DNA from: Clostridium ihumii AP5
Lineage (GTDB): Bacteria > Bacillota > Clostridia > Clostridiales > Clostridiaceae
Direction of reading: 5' to 3'
NCBI RefSeq assembly: GCF_000612845.1
Contig: NZ_CCAT010000065.1
Coordinates: 62,001-126,000, forward strand
DNA length: 64,000 bases
The notes under the pieces: model-generated
Told to the model about the DNA's origin: nothing
Database searches by the model: none
What the model saw: only the letters and a program-made list of their open reading frames with translations
Part shown: piece after piece, positions 1 through 8,332 of the stretch
Layout: the number at the start of each line of letters is the position of its first letter
Numbering within the stretch: the stretch's first letter is position 1
Translations under genes and position numbers: made by a program

Positions 1-352
1 CTTCATTATTTACAACATACCCACCTGTAAATACATACCCATTTTCAAACTTTTCAACTAATTTAGGATTAAATCCAAAATCATTATTTATTTTTTCTGC
101 TGTAGGCATTTTAGTATATGTTGGTATATTACTTGAACTTGAATTTATAGATATTACTTTTCCTCCTGCAAATGCAGTTGTTCCTAATATCATAGTAGCT
201 ACTAACGCAACCGTAATTTTGCTTTTTATCATTTTACCTTTCATTATACCCTGCTCCCTTTCATCTGGTAAGCTATTTAATGTCATACTTACCTTACTTT
301 TAAAATTCTTAGGTGTATTTGGAAAGGCATCATTCCAATTATAATTATTCAT
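1..352 (-). CDS. Putative anti-sigma factor, membrane protein (partial, 3' end outside window)
   Basis: Only the first 117 codons are in the window. The N-terminal ~40 residues are hydrophilic and are followed by one membrane segment (about residues 46-62), then an extracytoplasmic Ser/Asn-rich stretch. This is the usual topology of anti-sigma factors encoded after ECF sigma genes. The ATG at 350-352 lies 8 nt inside the upstream sigma gene, and that gene's last codons supply a GGAGG ribosome site, so the pair is probably translationally coupled. The anti-sigma role is inferred from position and topology; no specific domain was recognised. Confidence 0.6.
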   Translation of the reverse strand, partial: MNNYNWNDAFPNTPKNFKSKVSMTLNSLPDEREQGIMKGKMIKSKITVALVATMILGTTAFAGGKVISINSSSSNIPTYTKMPTAEKINNDFGFNPKLVEKFENGYVFTGGYVVNNE

Positions 353-851
353 AGATTTCCTCCATGTATTCTAATTTTATTTTTAACAATTTTCGCCCTT
401 TTGCTAATCTACTTTTTACAGTTCCTTCAGGTATCTTCAAAATTTTTTTAATTTCCTTTATAGAGTACCCTTCTACATAATAAAGAACAATTGTAATCCT
501 AATGCGTTCTGGTAATTTTTGAATTGCAAAATACAATTCACTATATTCATCTTTATTATTATCAGAAGCAATATCAAAACATTCTTCATAAGATAATGTT
601 TTCAATTCTTTGCGTTTCAAACTATAACATTCATTTATCAATATCCTAATTAGCCATGTTTTAAAATATTCTTCTTCTTTTAATGTTTTCAATTTATTAT
701 AAGCCTTTAGGATTGCTTCTTGAACTGCATCTTCACAATCTTTATCATTACTAAGAATTGATTTAGATACATTATACAAAGTAGATTCAGTCTCAAGAAC
801 TTTTTCTTTAAATGTTTCTTTATTCAATTGACTTCCTACCTTTCCTTGCAA
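345..851 (-). CDS. ECF-type RNA polymerase sigma factor
   Basis: This 168-residue protein has the two-domain sigma70 layout of ECF factors. Region 2 (about residues 25-85) contains the DCEDAVQEAILKAY core and an FKTWLIRILINEC segment. Region 4 (about 110-160) contains LPERIRITIVLYYVEGYS and the helix-turn-helix IPEGTVKSRLAKGRKLLK. It should direct RNA polymerase to a small stress or envelope regulon, probably including its own promoter. The downstream overlapping gene encodes a one-pass membrane protein that is likely its anti-sigma factor. The signal it senses cannot be read from the sequence. Confidence 0.9.
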   Translation of the reverse strand: MQGKVGSQLNKETFKEKVLETESTLYNVSKSILSNDKDCEDAVQEAILKAYNKLKTLKEEEYFKTWLIRILINECYSLKRKELKTLSYEECFDIASDNNKDEYSELYFAIQKLPERIRITIVLYYVEGYSIKEIKKILKIPEGTVKSRLAKGRKLLKIKLEYMEEIYE

Positions 852-915
852 ATTGTAGCGCTACTTTTTTGCTTTACACTTATTAGACGCATATATTTAA
901 TAAAAGGTTCATTTT

Positions 916-969
916 AAATTATAAGAAATACCATATTATTTTTAAATAATATGGTATTTCTTATAATTT
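916..969. repeat. Perfect 26-bp inverted repeat with 2-nt loop
   Basis: Bases 916-941 are an exact reverse complement of 944-969, separated by TT. It lies between the minus-strand membrane gene (stop at 1039) and the sigma gene (start at 851). No good T-run follows it on the minus strand, and only a loose T-rich stretch follows on the plus strand. It may be a terminator, an RNA-processing site or an operator; the sequence does not decide. Confidence 0.75.
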
Positions 970-1038
970 ATTATTTTTCATTATTTTATTATACATTATA
1001 GCCGAAACTACTTAAGTATATTATACATAAAATTAATC

Positions 1039-1932
1039 TTATATATCATTTAAATCTCTATCAAAGTAGTTGTTTTCAATTAAAATTTTTATACCTTTTA
1101 TTCTATCATTTATTGTTACAGGTCCAAAAATTATTTTTTCTTCATAGAAATAAGCTACTCCAATTAAATAATCTATAATCAAATCTTCCATTGACTTAAA
1201 TTCTTTTTTAATAAGATTATATATATTAGCTTTAAATTCTTCAAACTCTTCTATAGTTATTAAATCACAAGTTAATGCTTCTCTTAATAATAAGACTGCC
1301 CTTTGAAGATTAAAAGCTGTTTGATGCTTTGAACTTCTTTTGTTTTTAAGATTTTCAAACTTTAAATTTTCTTTTTCTAACATTTTTACAAACCACTTAT
1401 TGTTATTTATATCAAATTCCACATCTGAAAAATTATTTTCATCTATTAATTGATTTAATGTTTCATAAAGTTCATTTTTAGTTTGAATATTCCAACTAGC
1501 ACCAAGTGATGCAAGAACCATTTTCTTTTCTTCTTTACTTTCATAATCTCTTACTTCTAAACAGTTAATAAATCCTTTTTTACCTTTTTCATTTTTGTTG
1601 TGTTTATCCACAGTTGCTTCACTAATTGAAAATAATGCTCCCACTTTAACTATAAATTGAGAAATTTCATCTGTACATTTAAAGTGAATATTTTTATTAA
1701 TAGCTTTCTCAAATGAAATTGTACTTGATTTCCAAATAAATGGCACAGCAAAAAAAGCCACCCATTTTACAACATTTACAACAACACTAACTAAAAAAGG
1801 TAATATTAAAAGATTAATAATTTTAGCATCTACAAAGTTTATCATAAAACCTTTTAAATACACTAAAACACCTACAATTATAATAGACAATATCGTTGTA
1901 TGTATATGTTTTTTCAATGTTTTTCCATACAT
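1039..1932 (-). CDS. Unrecognised membrane-anchored protein
   Basis: I do not recognise this 297-residue protein. The N-terminal 75 residues contain two hydrophobic segments (about 11-30 and 40-70). The rest is a charged, soluble, mostly helical domain rich in Lys, Glu and Asn, with no obvious catalytic motif. A strong GAGGGGG ribosome site precedes the ATG at 1932. It is monocistronic, flanked upstream by a long AT-rich gap and downstream by the 26-bp palindrome. A function cannot be assigned. Confidence 0.7.
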   Translation of the reverse strand: MYGKTLKKHIHTTILSIIIVGVLVYLKGFMINFVDAKIINLLILPFLVSVVVNVVKWVAFFAVPFIWKSSTISFEKAINKNIHFKCTDEISQFIVKVGALFSISEATVDKHNKNEKGKKGFINCLEVRDYESKEEKKMVLASLGASWNIQTKNELYETLNQLIDENNFSDVEFDINNNKWFVKMLEKENLKFENLKNKRSSKHQTAFNLQRAVLLLREALTCDLITIEEFEEFKANIYNLIKKEFKSMEDLIIDYLIGVAYFYEEKIIFGPVTINDRIKGIKILIENNYFDRDLNDI

Positions 1933-2329
1933 ATTTAAGTCCCCCTCATATCAATTTATACATTAAATAATGATTATATAATATAATCTAATTAATATAT
2001 TTTTTACTATTTTTTATATATTATTCTACTTAAAACATATAATTACAACATTATTTTCGTATTATTTTTTAAAAACTTTACTATATTTTTAAAAAAATTT
2101 TACATTTGTTAATTTTTTTTAAAATTATTTGTATAAAATACCATTTTAATTAAACTTAAATCAATTTTTCTAAATATTTTTTTATTTTAAAAAACAAAAG
2201 TATAAATTGATATATTTTAAAGCACTCCGTATTTTTACAATATACTTATTAAGTATCAGTTCAATTTTTTTATAATCTTATATATTAATGTAAACACATT
2301 TTTATAAAATTATTTCATAAACATCATAT
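1933..2329. other. AT-rich intergenic gap
   Basis: About 400 bases of extremely AT-rich DNA. I see no ORF with a ribosome site and no RNA motif. It presumably holds the promoter for the membrane-protein gene at 1039-1932. Confidence 0.5.
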
Positions 2330-2377
2330 AAAAAATAAGCTGTTTATATATCATTAATTAGATTATATAAACAGCTT
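2330..2377 (-). terminator. Intrinsic terminator of the manganese catalase gene
   Basis: A perfect 14-bp stem (2337-2350 with 2364-2377) is followed on the minus strand by a T-rich run at 2330-2336. It lies just after the catalase stop codon. Confidence 0.8.
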
Positions 2378-2398
2378 TTAAATATTTCGTATATATTT

Positions 2399-3070
2399 TT
2401 ATCTTCGTGGATTCTCAAATGAAGGTGGAGTAGGGTTAGGTGCTTCATGAGAAGGTCCTGGATTAGATAAATTAAAGTATAATTTAGAATCCTCAGTAAC
2501 TCCAAAATCTTTATTTGATCCAGTATTTTGTACTTTATTTAATGCCTCTCTAAATAATGCATTATGAGCCTCTTCCCTATTAAGTAAGAAATCTATAGTT
2601 GCTTTAACTTCTTTATCATCAATTTGACGATACAAATATTCATATACAACTTTTGCTCTTTGCTCTGATGCTATGTTAGATAATAAATCTGCAACTAAAT
2701 CACCTGTCACAGTGACATAATCAGCAGTCCATGGTGCACCTGATGAATTAATTAATACTGGTGATAAACCACATTGAACATGTGTTTGAACCTCTCCACT
2801 ATTAACTTCATTAATATTTACATCATGACCATTTAATAAATTTATCGTTTGTGCTACCATTTCCATGTGACTAAGCTCTTCTGCTGCTATATCTAAAAAT
2901 AAATCTTTTATTTCTGGATCTTTTATTCTAAAGCTTTGAGCCATATATTGCATTGCTGCTTTAAGCTCACCATTTCCACCACCTAACTGCTCTTGCATTA
3001 AAACTGCATATTGAGGATTAGGCTTTTCAACTTTAACATCGTGTAGTAATTGTTTTTTGTGTTCAAACAT
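2399..3070 (-). CDS. Manganese catalase family protein (CotJC-like)
   Basis: This 223-residue protein belongs to the ferritin-like manganese catalase family, which dismutates H2O2 at a dinuclear Mn site. Visible metal-ligand motifs are AAEELSHMEM (first Glu/His pair) and REEAHN (second pair). The Pro-rich C-terminal tail (PGPSHEAPNPTPP) is typical of the short CotJC-like group. The start is set at 3070 because GGAGGTG at 3077-3083 lies 6 nt upstream; an ATG 15 nt further upstream overlaps that ribosome site. No cotJA or cotJB gene is adjacent, so a free-standing antioxidant enzyme is as likely as a spore-coat role. hcp, another oxidative/nitrosative stress gene, lies upstream. Confidence 0.88.
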   Translation of the reverse strand: MFEHKKQLLHDVKVEKPNPQYAVLMQEQLGGGNGELKAAMQYMAQSFRIKDPEIKDLFLDIAAEELSHMEMVAQTINLLNGHDVNINEVNSGEVQTHVQCGLSPVLINSSGAPWTADYVTVTGDLVADLLSNIASEQRAKVVYEYLYRQIDDKEVKATIDFLLNREEAHNALFREALNKVQNTGSNKDFGVTEDSKLYFNLSNPGPSHEAPNPTPPSFENPRR

Positions 3071-3262
3071 TAACAGCACCTCCAAATAATATATTTCAAA
3101 TATATTGTTTGTTACTGCTTATTTTATATGCATATATAAATATTAAATTTAGAATGAAGATTTTCTTTTAAAAATAATTTATTTATCAAAAAAGCTTTTT
3201 GATTATTATACTAATATAAATTTAATTGCATTTTCTCAATCTAAAATCTTAATTACAATTAT

Positions 3263-3304
3263 AAAAAAAAGACAATAAAAAGGGTGATACATCTTTTTAT
3301 TGTC
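3263..3304 (-). terminator. Intrinsic terminator downstream of hcp
   Basis: A 12-bp perfect stem (3271-3282 with 3293-3304) is followed on the minus strand by eight T residues (3263-3270). It lies about 320 nt after the hcp stop codon. Confidence 0.85.
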
Positions 3305-3622
3305 CAAGTTAATATTTAAGGGTCTTTGGATCATGTGACGCAAAAAAATTGTTATTACTTGTGTAAATTATACATGTTAATTTAGTAATATTTCTTAAAC
3401 TTCCATAATTTAATAATCAATATTACATAAAACATCTTTTTCACCTTGTAATTACATTCTCTAAAATCTATTTATTTATATATTAAATAATTTAAACTAT
3501 CTAATTTATTTAATATTGCTACTTAAATCAAAACAATTTGTTGTAAATAAATCACATTAAATCACCTTATTCTTTTAATACAATTCTACTTAAACATTCA
3601 TTTTAAAAGTTAACTTATTACA
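3305..3622. other. Long hcp 3' region with a GC-richer island
   Basis: There is no ORF with a ribosome site between the hcp stop and its likely terminator. A GC-richer patch at about 3318-3345 stands out from the AT-rich surroundings and, read on the minus strand, leads into the terminator. This fits a long 3' UTR or a small RNA, but I recognise no known family. Confidence 0.35.
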
Positions 3623-5296
3623 TTAAATATTCTGTTTTAAGCAAGACTTTAGATCATCCTCAACTGTGCTTATTGCTCTTAAATCAAATGTATCAACTAA
3701 ATATTGAAGAACATTTGGACTTAAAAATGCTGGAAGCGATGGTCCAAGATATATACTCTTTATTCCTAATGATAATAAAGCAAGTAAATCTGCAACTGCT
3801 TTTTGTTCATACCATGATAAAATAATTGATAATGGCAATCCATTAACATCTGTTCCAAATGCATCTCCAAGTGCTGTTGCAATTTTCACCGCAGAATATG
3901 CATCATTGCATTGTCCTATATCTAATAACCTCGGAAGTCCTGCAACTTCACCAAATTTTAATTTATTGAATCTATATTTTCCACAAGCTAATGTTAATAT
4001 TATACAATCTTCTGGAACCTTCTTAGCAAATTCAGTATAATAGTTTCTTCCTGGTCTTGCTCCATCACAACCACCTATTAAGAAAAAGTGCCTTATTTTT
4101 CCTTCCTTTACTGCATTAACTATATCTTCTGCATGACTCAAAGTTGCATGATGTCCAAATCCAACTAATATTTCATATGGCTCTTGATCCTCTTCATATC
4201 CCCCTAGTTCTAAAGCTTTATTAATTATTTCACTAAAGTCCTTTTTACCATCATTATTCTTTCCTATATGTTTAACTCCATCCCAGCCAACGACACTTGT
4301 TGTAAATATTCTATCTTTATAAGAATCCCTTGGTCTCATAAGACAATTAGTTGTCATAAGTATACAGCCTTTAATATCATCAAACTCTTTTTGTTGATCC
4401 TGCCAAGCTCCACCAAAGTTTCCAACAAGATGAGAATACTTTTTTAATTCAGGATAACCATGACTAGGTATCATCTCTCCATGTGTATATATATTTATCC
4501 CTTTTCCTTCGGTTTGTTGTAATAGCATTTCAAGATCTTTTAAGTCATGTCCTGATACAATTATAAATGGTCCCTTTTTAATATGTACATTTACTTTATG
4601 TGGTGAAGGATTTTTATAAACTGTAGTGTTCGCTTCATCTAATTTTTTCATCACAGCAACACTCATATCCCCTGTTCTCATCGTCCACCTTATTAACTCT
4701 TCAACTGATAGAGTATCATCTGTAGTTGCTTCTAATGCTCTTATATAAAAATTATCAACTTGATTGTCGTAATATCCTAATTCCCTTGCTTGATGTCCGT
4801 AAGCACTTATTCCTTTTAATCCATAAACTATTGTTTGTCTTAATGATCGTATATCTGGATCAAGATTTTGGTCATACATTATTCCTGCCTTTTTTGCATC
4901 TCTTAGCATTTCTGATTTAGTATCACTTAAATTATATGTAGCATGTTCAGTGTCATTTCCAATTTTACCAACACTTTTCCTTAATTTTTCTTTTATTTTT
5001 TGAGATTCCTTTAACATTTCAATATGAACATCTGCATCAAAATTTACATTTGTTAATGTTGTAAACAGTGAATTTTCGATAAAACTCACTATATTTTTAT
5101 CTACATTTTCACCCTTTTCAACTAATTTATTAGCATAACAGCTAATTCCTTTAATCTGATAAATCAATAAATCTTGTAATGCTGCAACCTCAGGTGTTTT
5201 CCCACAAACTCCCAATTTCGTGCATCCCTTTCCCCCTGCAGTTTGCTCACATTGATAACAAAACATTGGATATTCCATAGCCATATTATTTTCCAT
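3623..5296 (-). CDS. hcp: Hydroxylamine reductase / hybrid cluster protein
   Basis: This 557-residue protein is a hybrid cluster protein. The N-terminus has the C-x2-C-x8-C-x5-C motif (FCYQCEQTAGGKGC...GVC) that binds the conventional iron-sulfur cluster. Downstream segments typical for hybrid-cluster ligands include GHHATLSHAED, TTNCLMRPR, GGCDGARPGR and LACGKYRF. The family reduces hydroxylamine in vitro and is linked to NO detoxification in anaerobes. A GGAGGAG site precedes the ATG at 5296. The gene is monocistronic, and no separate Hcr-type reductase gene is adjacent. I could not identify an HcpR or NsrR operator with confidence. Confidence 0.95.
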   Translation of the reverse strand: MENNMAMEYPMFCYQCEQTAGGKGCTKLGVCGKTPEVAALQDLLIYQIKGISCYANKLVEKGENVDKNIVSFIENSLFTTLTNVNFDADVHIEMLKESQKIKEKLRKSVGKIGNDTEHATYNLSDTKSEMLRDAKKAGIMYDQNLDPDIRSLRQTIVYGLKGISAYGHQARELGYYDNQVDNFYIRALEATTDDTLSVEELIRWTMRTGDMSVAVMKKLDEANTTVYKNPSPHKVNVHIKKGPFIIVSGHDLKDLEMLLQQTEGKGINIYTHGEMIPSHGYPELKKYSHLVGNFGGAWQDQQKEFDDIKGCILMTTNCLMRPRDSYKDRIFTTSVVGWDGVKHIGKNNDGKKDFSEIINKALELGGYEEDQEPYEILVGFGHHATLSHAEDIVNAVKEGKIRHFFLIGGCDGARPGRNYYTEFAKKVPEDCIILTLACGKYRFNKLKFGEVAGLPRLLDIGQCNDAYSAVKIATALGDAFGTDVNGLPLSIILSWYEQKAVADLLALLSLGIKSIYLGPSLPAFLSPNVLQYLVDTFDLRAISTVEDDLKSCLKQNI

Positions 5297-5440
5297 TTAT
5301 ACTCCTCCTAATAATAATTTTTCATCTATACTTTATACTTTCAAAAACACCTGAAAACTATACTCTTATACCAACTACTTTTATATTTTTTAAGATAATT
5401 GTAATTTAGTTCTTAAATTTATATAATTTCATTAAATATA

Positions 5441-5483
5441 AAATAAGGATTACACAAATTAGTATATGTGTAATCCCTATTTT
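5441..5483 (-). terminator. Terminator of the 152-residue membrane protein gene
   Basis: A 16-bp stem with one G-T wobble (5441-5456 with 5467-5483) has A-rich flanks that give T residues on the minus strand. It lies between the stop at 5531 and the hcp promoter region. Confidence 0.7.
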
Positions 5484-5530
5484 ATAAATTAATATTTAAT
5501 GTATTATTCTAGATTTTATAATTTTCTCTA

Positions 5531-5989
5531 TTAATATCCTATTCCTTGAACAATCCACTTTGCTTTATTTTTGTTATTAGATCTTATTAATGTTATATAT
5601 GGACCAACAACTTCATCAATGTCATTACTTATACCATATATGTTATAAAAAAGTATATCTTTGTCTGTATACTTTTTTAAACTATCATTATATCTTTTTA
5701 TTTCATATATATTTGATTCTAAAGTTTCTTTATCCATTTTAGTTCTTTTAGTAAAAAATACATATAATTTACCTTTTTCATTAAACGTATCTACATCACA
5801 AGCCATATTTCTAGCAGTAACTTTTTTATATAATTCATAGTTTTTTGTATTATAACTGTTGAAGTATAATCTTATAGAATATTGTGGCATAAAAGGCATA
5901 TAAAATGGAAGAACAAAAACTAACACTATAACTATTAACAACGCTAAAATCAATAATTTAACTTTTTTATTTTTATTTAATATATTCAT
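5531..5989 (-). CDS. Unrecognised small membrane-anchored protein
   Basis: This 152-residue protein has a Lys-rich N-terminus and one strong membrane segment (about residues 10-30), then a soluble domain rich in Tyr, Lys and Asn. I do not recognise the family. There is no Shine-Dalgarno sequence before the ATG at 5987-5989. Immediately upstream, from 5991, the DNA is a decayed copy of a neighbouring gene, so the original 5' region was probably replaced by a rearrangement. The gene may now be poorly expressed. It sits in a mosaic locus with other small membrane proteins. Confidence 0.5.
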   Translation of the reverse strand: MNILNKNKKVKLLILALLIVIVLVFVLPFYMPFMPQYSIRLYFNSYNTKNYELYKKVTARNMACDVDTFNEKGKLYVFFTKRTKMDKETLESNIYEIKRYNDSLKKYTDKDILFYNIYGISNDIDEVVGPYITLIRSNNKNKAKWIVQGIGY

Positions 5990-5990
5990 A

Positions 5991-6306
5991 TTTGGTACAT
6001 TTTATATAAAATTACAGGTTTCTTTGTTGAAGATGTATTAATGAATATTTTCCCTAGGTATATAACTTTATTAAGTATACTATCAGTATTTTTAATACTG
6101 CTTGTATTATTACCTATTTCTGTAATGTTGTCACATTATCTTTCAAATAAATTATTTAAGAAATAAGCAAACTCACTTAGGTTTGCTTATTTTTTTATTT
6201 ATTATTTTTATGTTTATTTTTTAACTGATATATCTAAGAATTATCAAGACGAAATTACATACTTATATGAAAAGAATCTATTAAATGATTGTATTGATTC
6301 TAATAA
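5991..6306 (+). pseudogene. Decayed duplicate of the 7883-8875 two-gene module
   Basis: Bases 5991-6190 are nearly identical to 7932-8130, the 3' part of the 74-residue membrane protein gene plus its terminator. The copy keeps the stop codon and hairpin but has lost the first ~17 codons and the ribosome site. Bases 6240-6305 match 8481-8546, an internal part of the 180-residue protein gene, with about two differences. In the copy the ~340 bases between these parts are replaced by about 50. Neither gene can be made intact here. The duplication is recent enough for most codons to be unchanged. Confidence 0.85.
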
Positions 6307-6310
6307 TAAA

Positions 6311-6342
6311 AATAAAAGGTAACTCCTAAGAACTATCTTTTA
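6311..6342 (-). terminator. Degenerate terminator-like repeat, copy 1
   Basis: An imperfect hairpin with an A-rich left flank follows the 248-residue protein gene on the minus strand. Its sequence, and the GCTAAT motif beside it, match the hairpin at 7182-7216, so the two are copies of one element. Confidence 0.5.
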
Positions 6343-6355
6343 AGCTAATATGAAA

Positions 6356-7102
6356 TTATTTTATTAATTTTACCTTTCCATGAATACATATAGCATCTTC
6401 TGGTATTCCTGATATATGTCCTGTTTCATCTAATTTATATTCCTTGCCGTCTATTATAATTTCAGAATTTTCATTATATCCATATTCAAAAAAATTTCTT
6501 TCCAAATAAGCACCTCTAAGATTTTTTAATTCCTCTTTAGTATATAACCATCCACTCTCATCAAAATATAAGTTTTCACTACAGCCATTAAAAGATATTT
6601 CCTTATTACATTCTGCTCCTAATTTTTCAAGCCTAATTTTCCTATCTAATGGATTAGGATAAAATGTTCTAAGTAGCATAAGCTTTTTATCAATTGGATA
6701 CTCTCCTGCTAAAAGCTCAATAAATTGCTCTGTTCTTCCTATATCATCTAATTCTTGATTTGAAAAAATTTCTGAATCATCAATTCCAATAACTTGCATA
6801 AGCTTAGTAAGTTTATAATCCTTTATTGTGAATTCTGCATCTCCGCTAAAAAAGGTTTTTGCTTTATAATTAACCCCCTCTTTAATATTCAGTACATTAT
6901 TTTTAAATTTTAATTCTGTTAATCCCCCTTTGAAGAATGAAGCAACACTTCTACCTATAAAATTTTTATTTTTAATATTATTCTTAGTTTGAATATGATT
7001 ATTTGTATTTATATTATTTATCTTTCCTTTAGGTCTTATATTTTTATTATTGTTTGTATCAATTAAACTTCTTAAAAAACTTGGTATGGTTAGATTTGTC
7101 AT
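6356..7102 (-). CDS. Unrecognised Asn-rich soluble protein
   Basis: This 248-residue protein has no signal peptide or membrane segment. Residues ~15-60 are low-complexity and rich in Asn, Lys and Ile. A folded-looking region with Glu, Asp and aromatic residues follows, ending in short strand-like repeats (IIIDGKEYKLDE; ICIHGKVKLIK). The start is placed at the ATG at 7100-7102 because an AGGGGC site lies just upstream; an earlier in-frame ATG (7126) overlaps that site. It lies downstream of a small membrane protein gene on the same strand. I recognise no family. An effector or its partner is possible but unproven. Confidence 0.55.
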   Translation of the reverse strand: MTNLTIPSFLRSLIDTNNNKNIRPKGKINNINTNNHIQTKNNIKNKNFIGRSVASFFKGGLTELKFKNNVLNIKEGVNYKAKTFFSGDAEFTIKDYKLTKLMQVIGIDDSEIFSNQELDDIGRTEQFIELLAGEYPIDKKLMLLRTFYPNPLDRKIRLEKLGAECNKEISFNGCSENLYFDESGWLYTKEELKNLRGAYLERNFFEYGYNENSEIIIDGKEYKLDETGHISGIPEDAICIHGKVKLIK

Positions 7103-7181
7103 ATTAATGCCCCTATGTAAATTCATTCCACATTATACATATCGTAGTAAATAGTGATTGCTTCAAATAATTTATTACAAA

Positions 7182-7216
7182 AAATAAAAGGCAACTACTG
7201 AGAGTTACCTTGTTTA
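7182..7216 (-). terminator. Terminator-like repeat, copy 2
   Basis: A nearly perfect 9-bp stem (7188-7195 region with 7203-7211) with an A-rich left flank gives T residues on the minus strand. It lies after the stop at 7238 and is a copy of the element at 6311-6342. Confidence 0.6.
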
Positions 7217-7237
7217 GCTAATGCGACTTAATATATA

Positions 7238-7648
7238 TTAATCTTTTAATGGTGGGTATTTTAAATTTTTTTCCTCATATTCGCTTAAAAAATTTCCACC
7301 CCAGGTTTTTTCTTTTATCCACTGAGCATTCATTTTAGAAGCCGAAAAACCAATGTTACCCTTATAATAATCATACTTATAATAGATTTCTGGGTCTTCA
7401 TCTCTAATTGAAATCATATAATTATACCCGCCAATTTTCCAATCTTTACCAAAATCTTCAACTACAATGTCATTCCTAGATATTCCTTGATTATCTATAT
7501 AATCAAAAATAGCTTTTTTAGCAATATACCTTCTTGTACAAATCCATATTATAATTGAAATTAAAATTAAAATTGAAATTGTTATGAATGTTATTATTTT
7601 CTTTCTTTTATACTTTAATTGATTATACCATTTTATAATACTATGCAT
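7238..7648 (-). CDS. Small membrane-anchored protein, possibly DUF3139-like
   Basis: This 136-residue protein has a short Lys-rich cytoplasmic N-terminus, one membrane segment (about residues 17-36) and an exported domain. The pattern YIDNQGI..NDI followed by DWKIGGY and EIYYKYDYYKG resembles small Firmicute proteins of the DUF3139 type; that assignment is tentative. A clear GGAGGT site precedes the ATG at 7648. It is probably co-oriented with, but terminated before, the 248-residue protein gene. Function unknown. Confidence 0.6.
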   Translation of the reverse strand: MHSIIKWYNQLKYKRKKIITFITISILILISIIIWICTRRYIAKKAIFDYIDNQGISRNDIVVEDFGKDWKIGGYNYMISIRDEDPEIYYKYDYYKGNIGFSASKMNAQWIKEKTWGGNFLSEYEEKNLKYPPLKD

Positions 7649-7882
7649 ATATTACCTCCAAATCAGGTACATACCCTTTATTAAAGCAATAAATTAATCC
7701 ATATGTCGATACAATACTAGTTATATCTTTCATTACTAGTATATCACCAGTTCCAAACTTTTCCTCCTTTAAATATACCATAAATTGCGAAACACTTAAC
7801 TTCGGTTGAATGCTTACAAATGTATACGAATATACATTTATTTATTTGCATATAATTAAAAAATATTATTATGAGGTGTTTT

Positions 7883-8107
7883 ATGAATAAAGTAAAATCT
7901 AACATATTTTTTATTTTAATTACATTACTGTTTTGGTACATTTTATATAAAATCACGGGATTCTTTGTTGAAGACGTACTAATGAATATTTTCCCTGGAT
8001 ATATAACTCTATTGAGTATAATATCAGTATTTTTAATACTGCTTGTATTATTACCTATTTCTATAATGTTGTCACATTATCTTTCAAATAAATTATTTAA
8101 AAAATAA
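7883..8107 (+). CDS. Small two-pass membrane protein
   Basis: This 74-residue protein consists almost entirely of two hydrophobic segments (about residues 7-27 and 38-62) with Lys-rich ends. The start is the ATG at 7883, behind a GAGGTG site; an earlier in-frame ATG (7871) overlaps that site. A hairpin terminator follows the stop directly. A truncated copy of this gene lies at 5991-6167 with its terminator. Small size, two membrane passes and a duplicated neighbour resemble immunity or holin-like proteins, but this is inference only. Confidence 0.65.
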   Translation: MNKVKSNIFFILITLLFWYILYKITGFFVEDVLMNIFPGYITLLSIISVFLILLVLLPISIMLSHYLSNKLFKK

Positions 8108-8137
8108 GCAAACTCACTTAAGTTTGCTTATTTTTTA
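8106..8137 (+). terminator. Terminator of the two-pass membrane protein gene
   Basis: A 9-bp stem (8106-8114 with 8121-8129) is followed by TTATTTTTT. A copy occurs at 6165-6195. Confidence 0.85.
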
Positions 8138-8332
8138 AGTTATCAATAAATCTTTTATAATTTTTCATTGCTTTATATTTTACAAACTTCTAAAAACTTA
8201 TTTTATATAAATTACACTATCTATTTATGTCATATAATTACTTAAATACATTTGAAATCTTATAATATTAAATATATACTTTCTAATGACATTCTACTTA
8301 AATAATATTAAATTTGGGAGGAATCTAATTAA

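Noticed and set aside
916-969. Palindrome considered as IS terminal repeats
   Set aside because: There is no transposase gene or target duplication nearby.
5297-5440. hcp upstream region considered for a riboswitch or HcpR/NsrR operator
   Set aside because: No known riboswitch core was recognised, and no dyad matched those regulators well enough to report.
7744-7956. Minus-strand frame of 70 codons
   Set aside because: It overlaps the better-supported plus-strand 74-residue gene, has no good ribosome site, and its predicted protein lacks any recognisable pattern.
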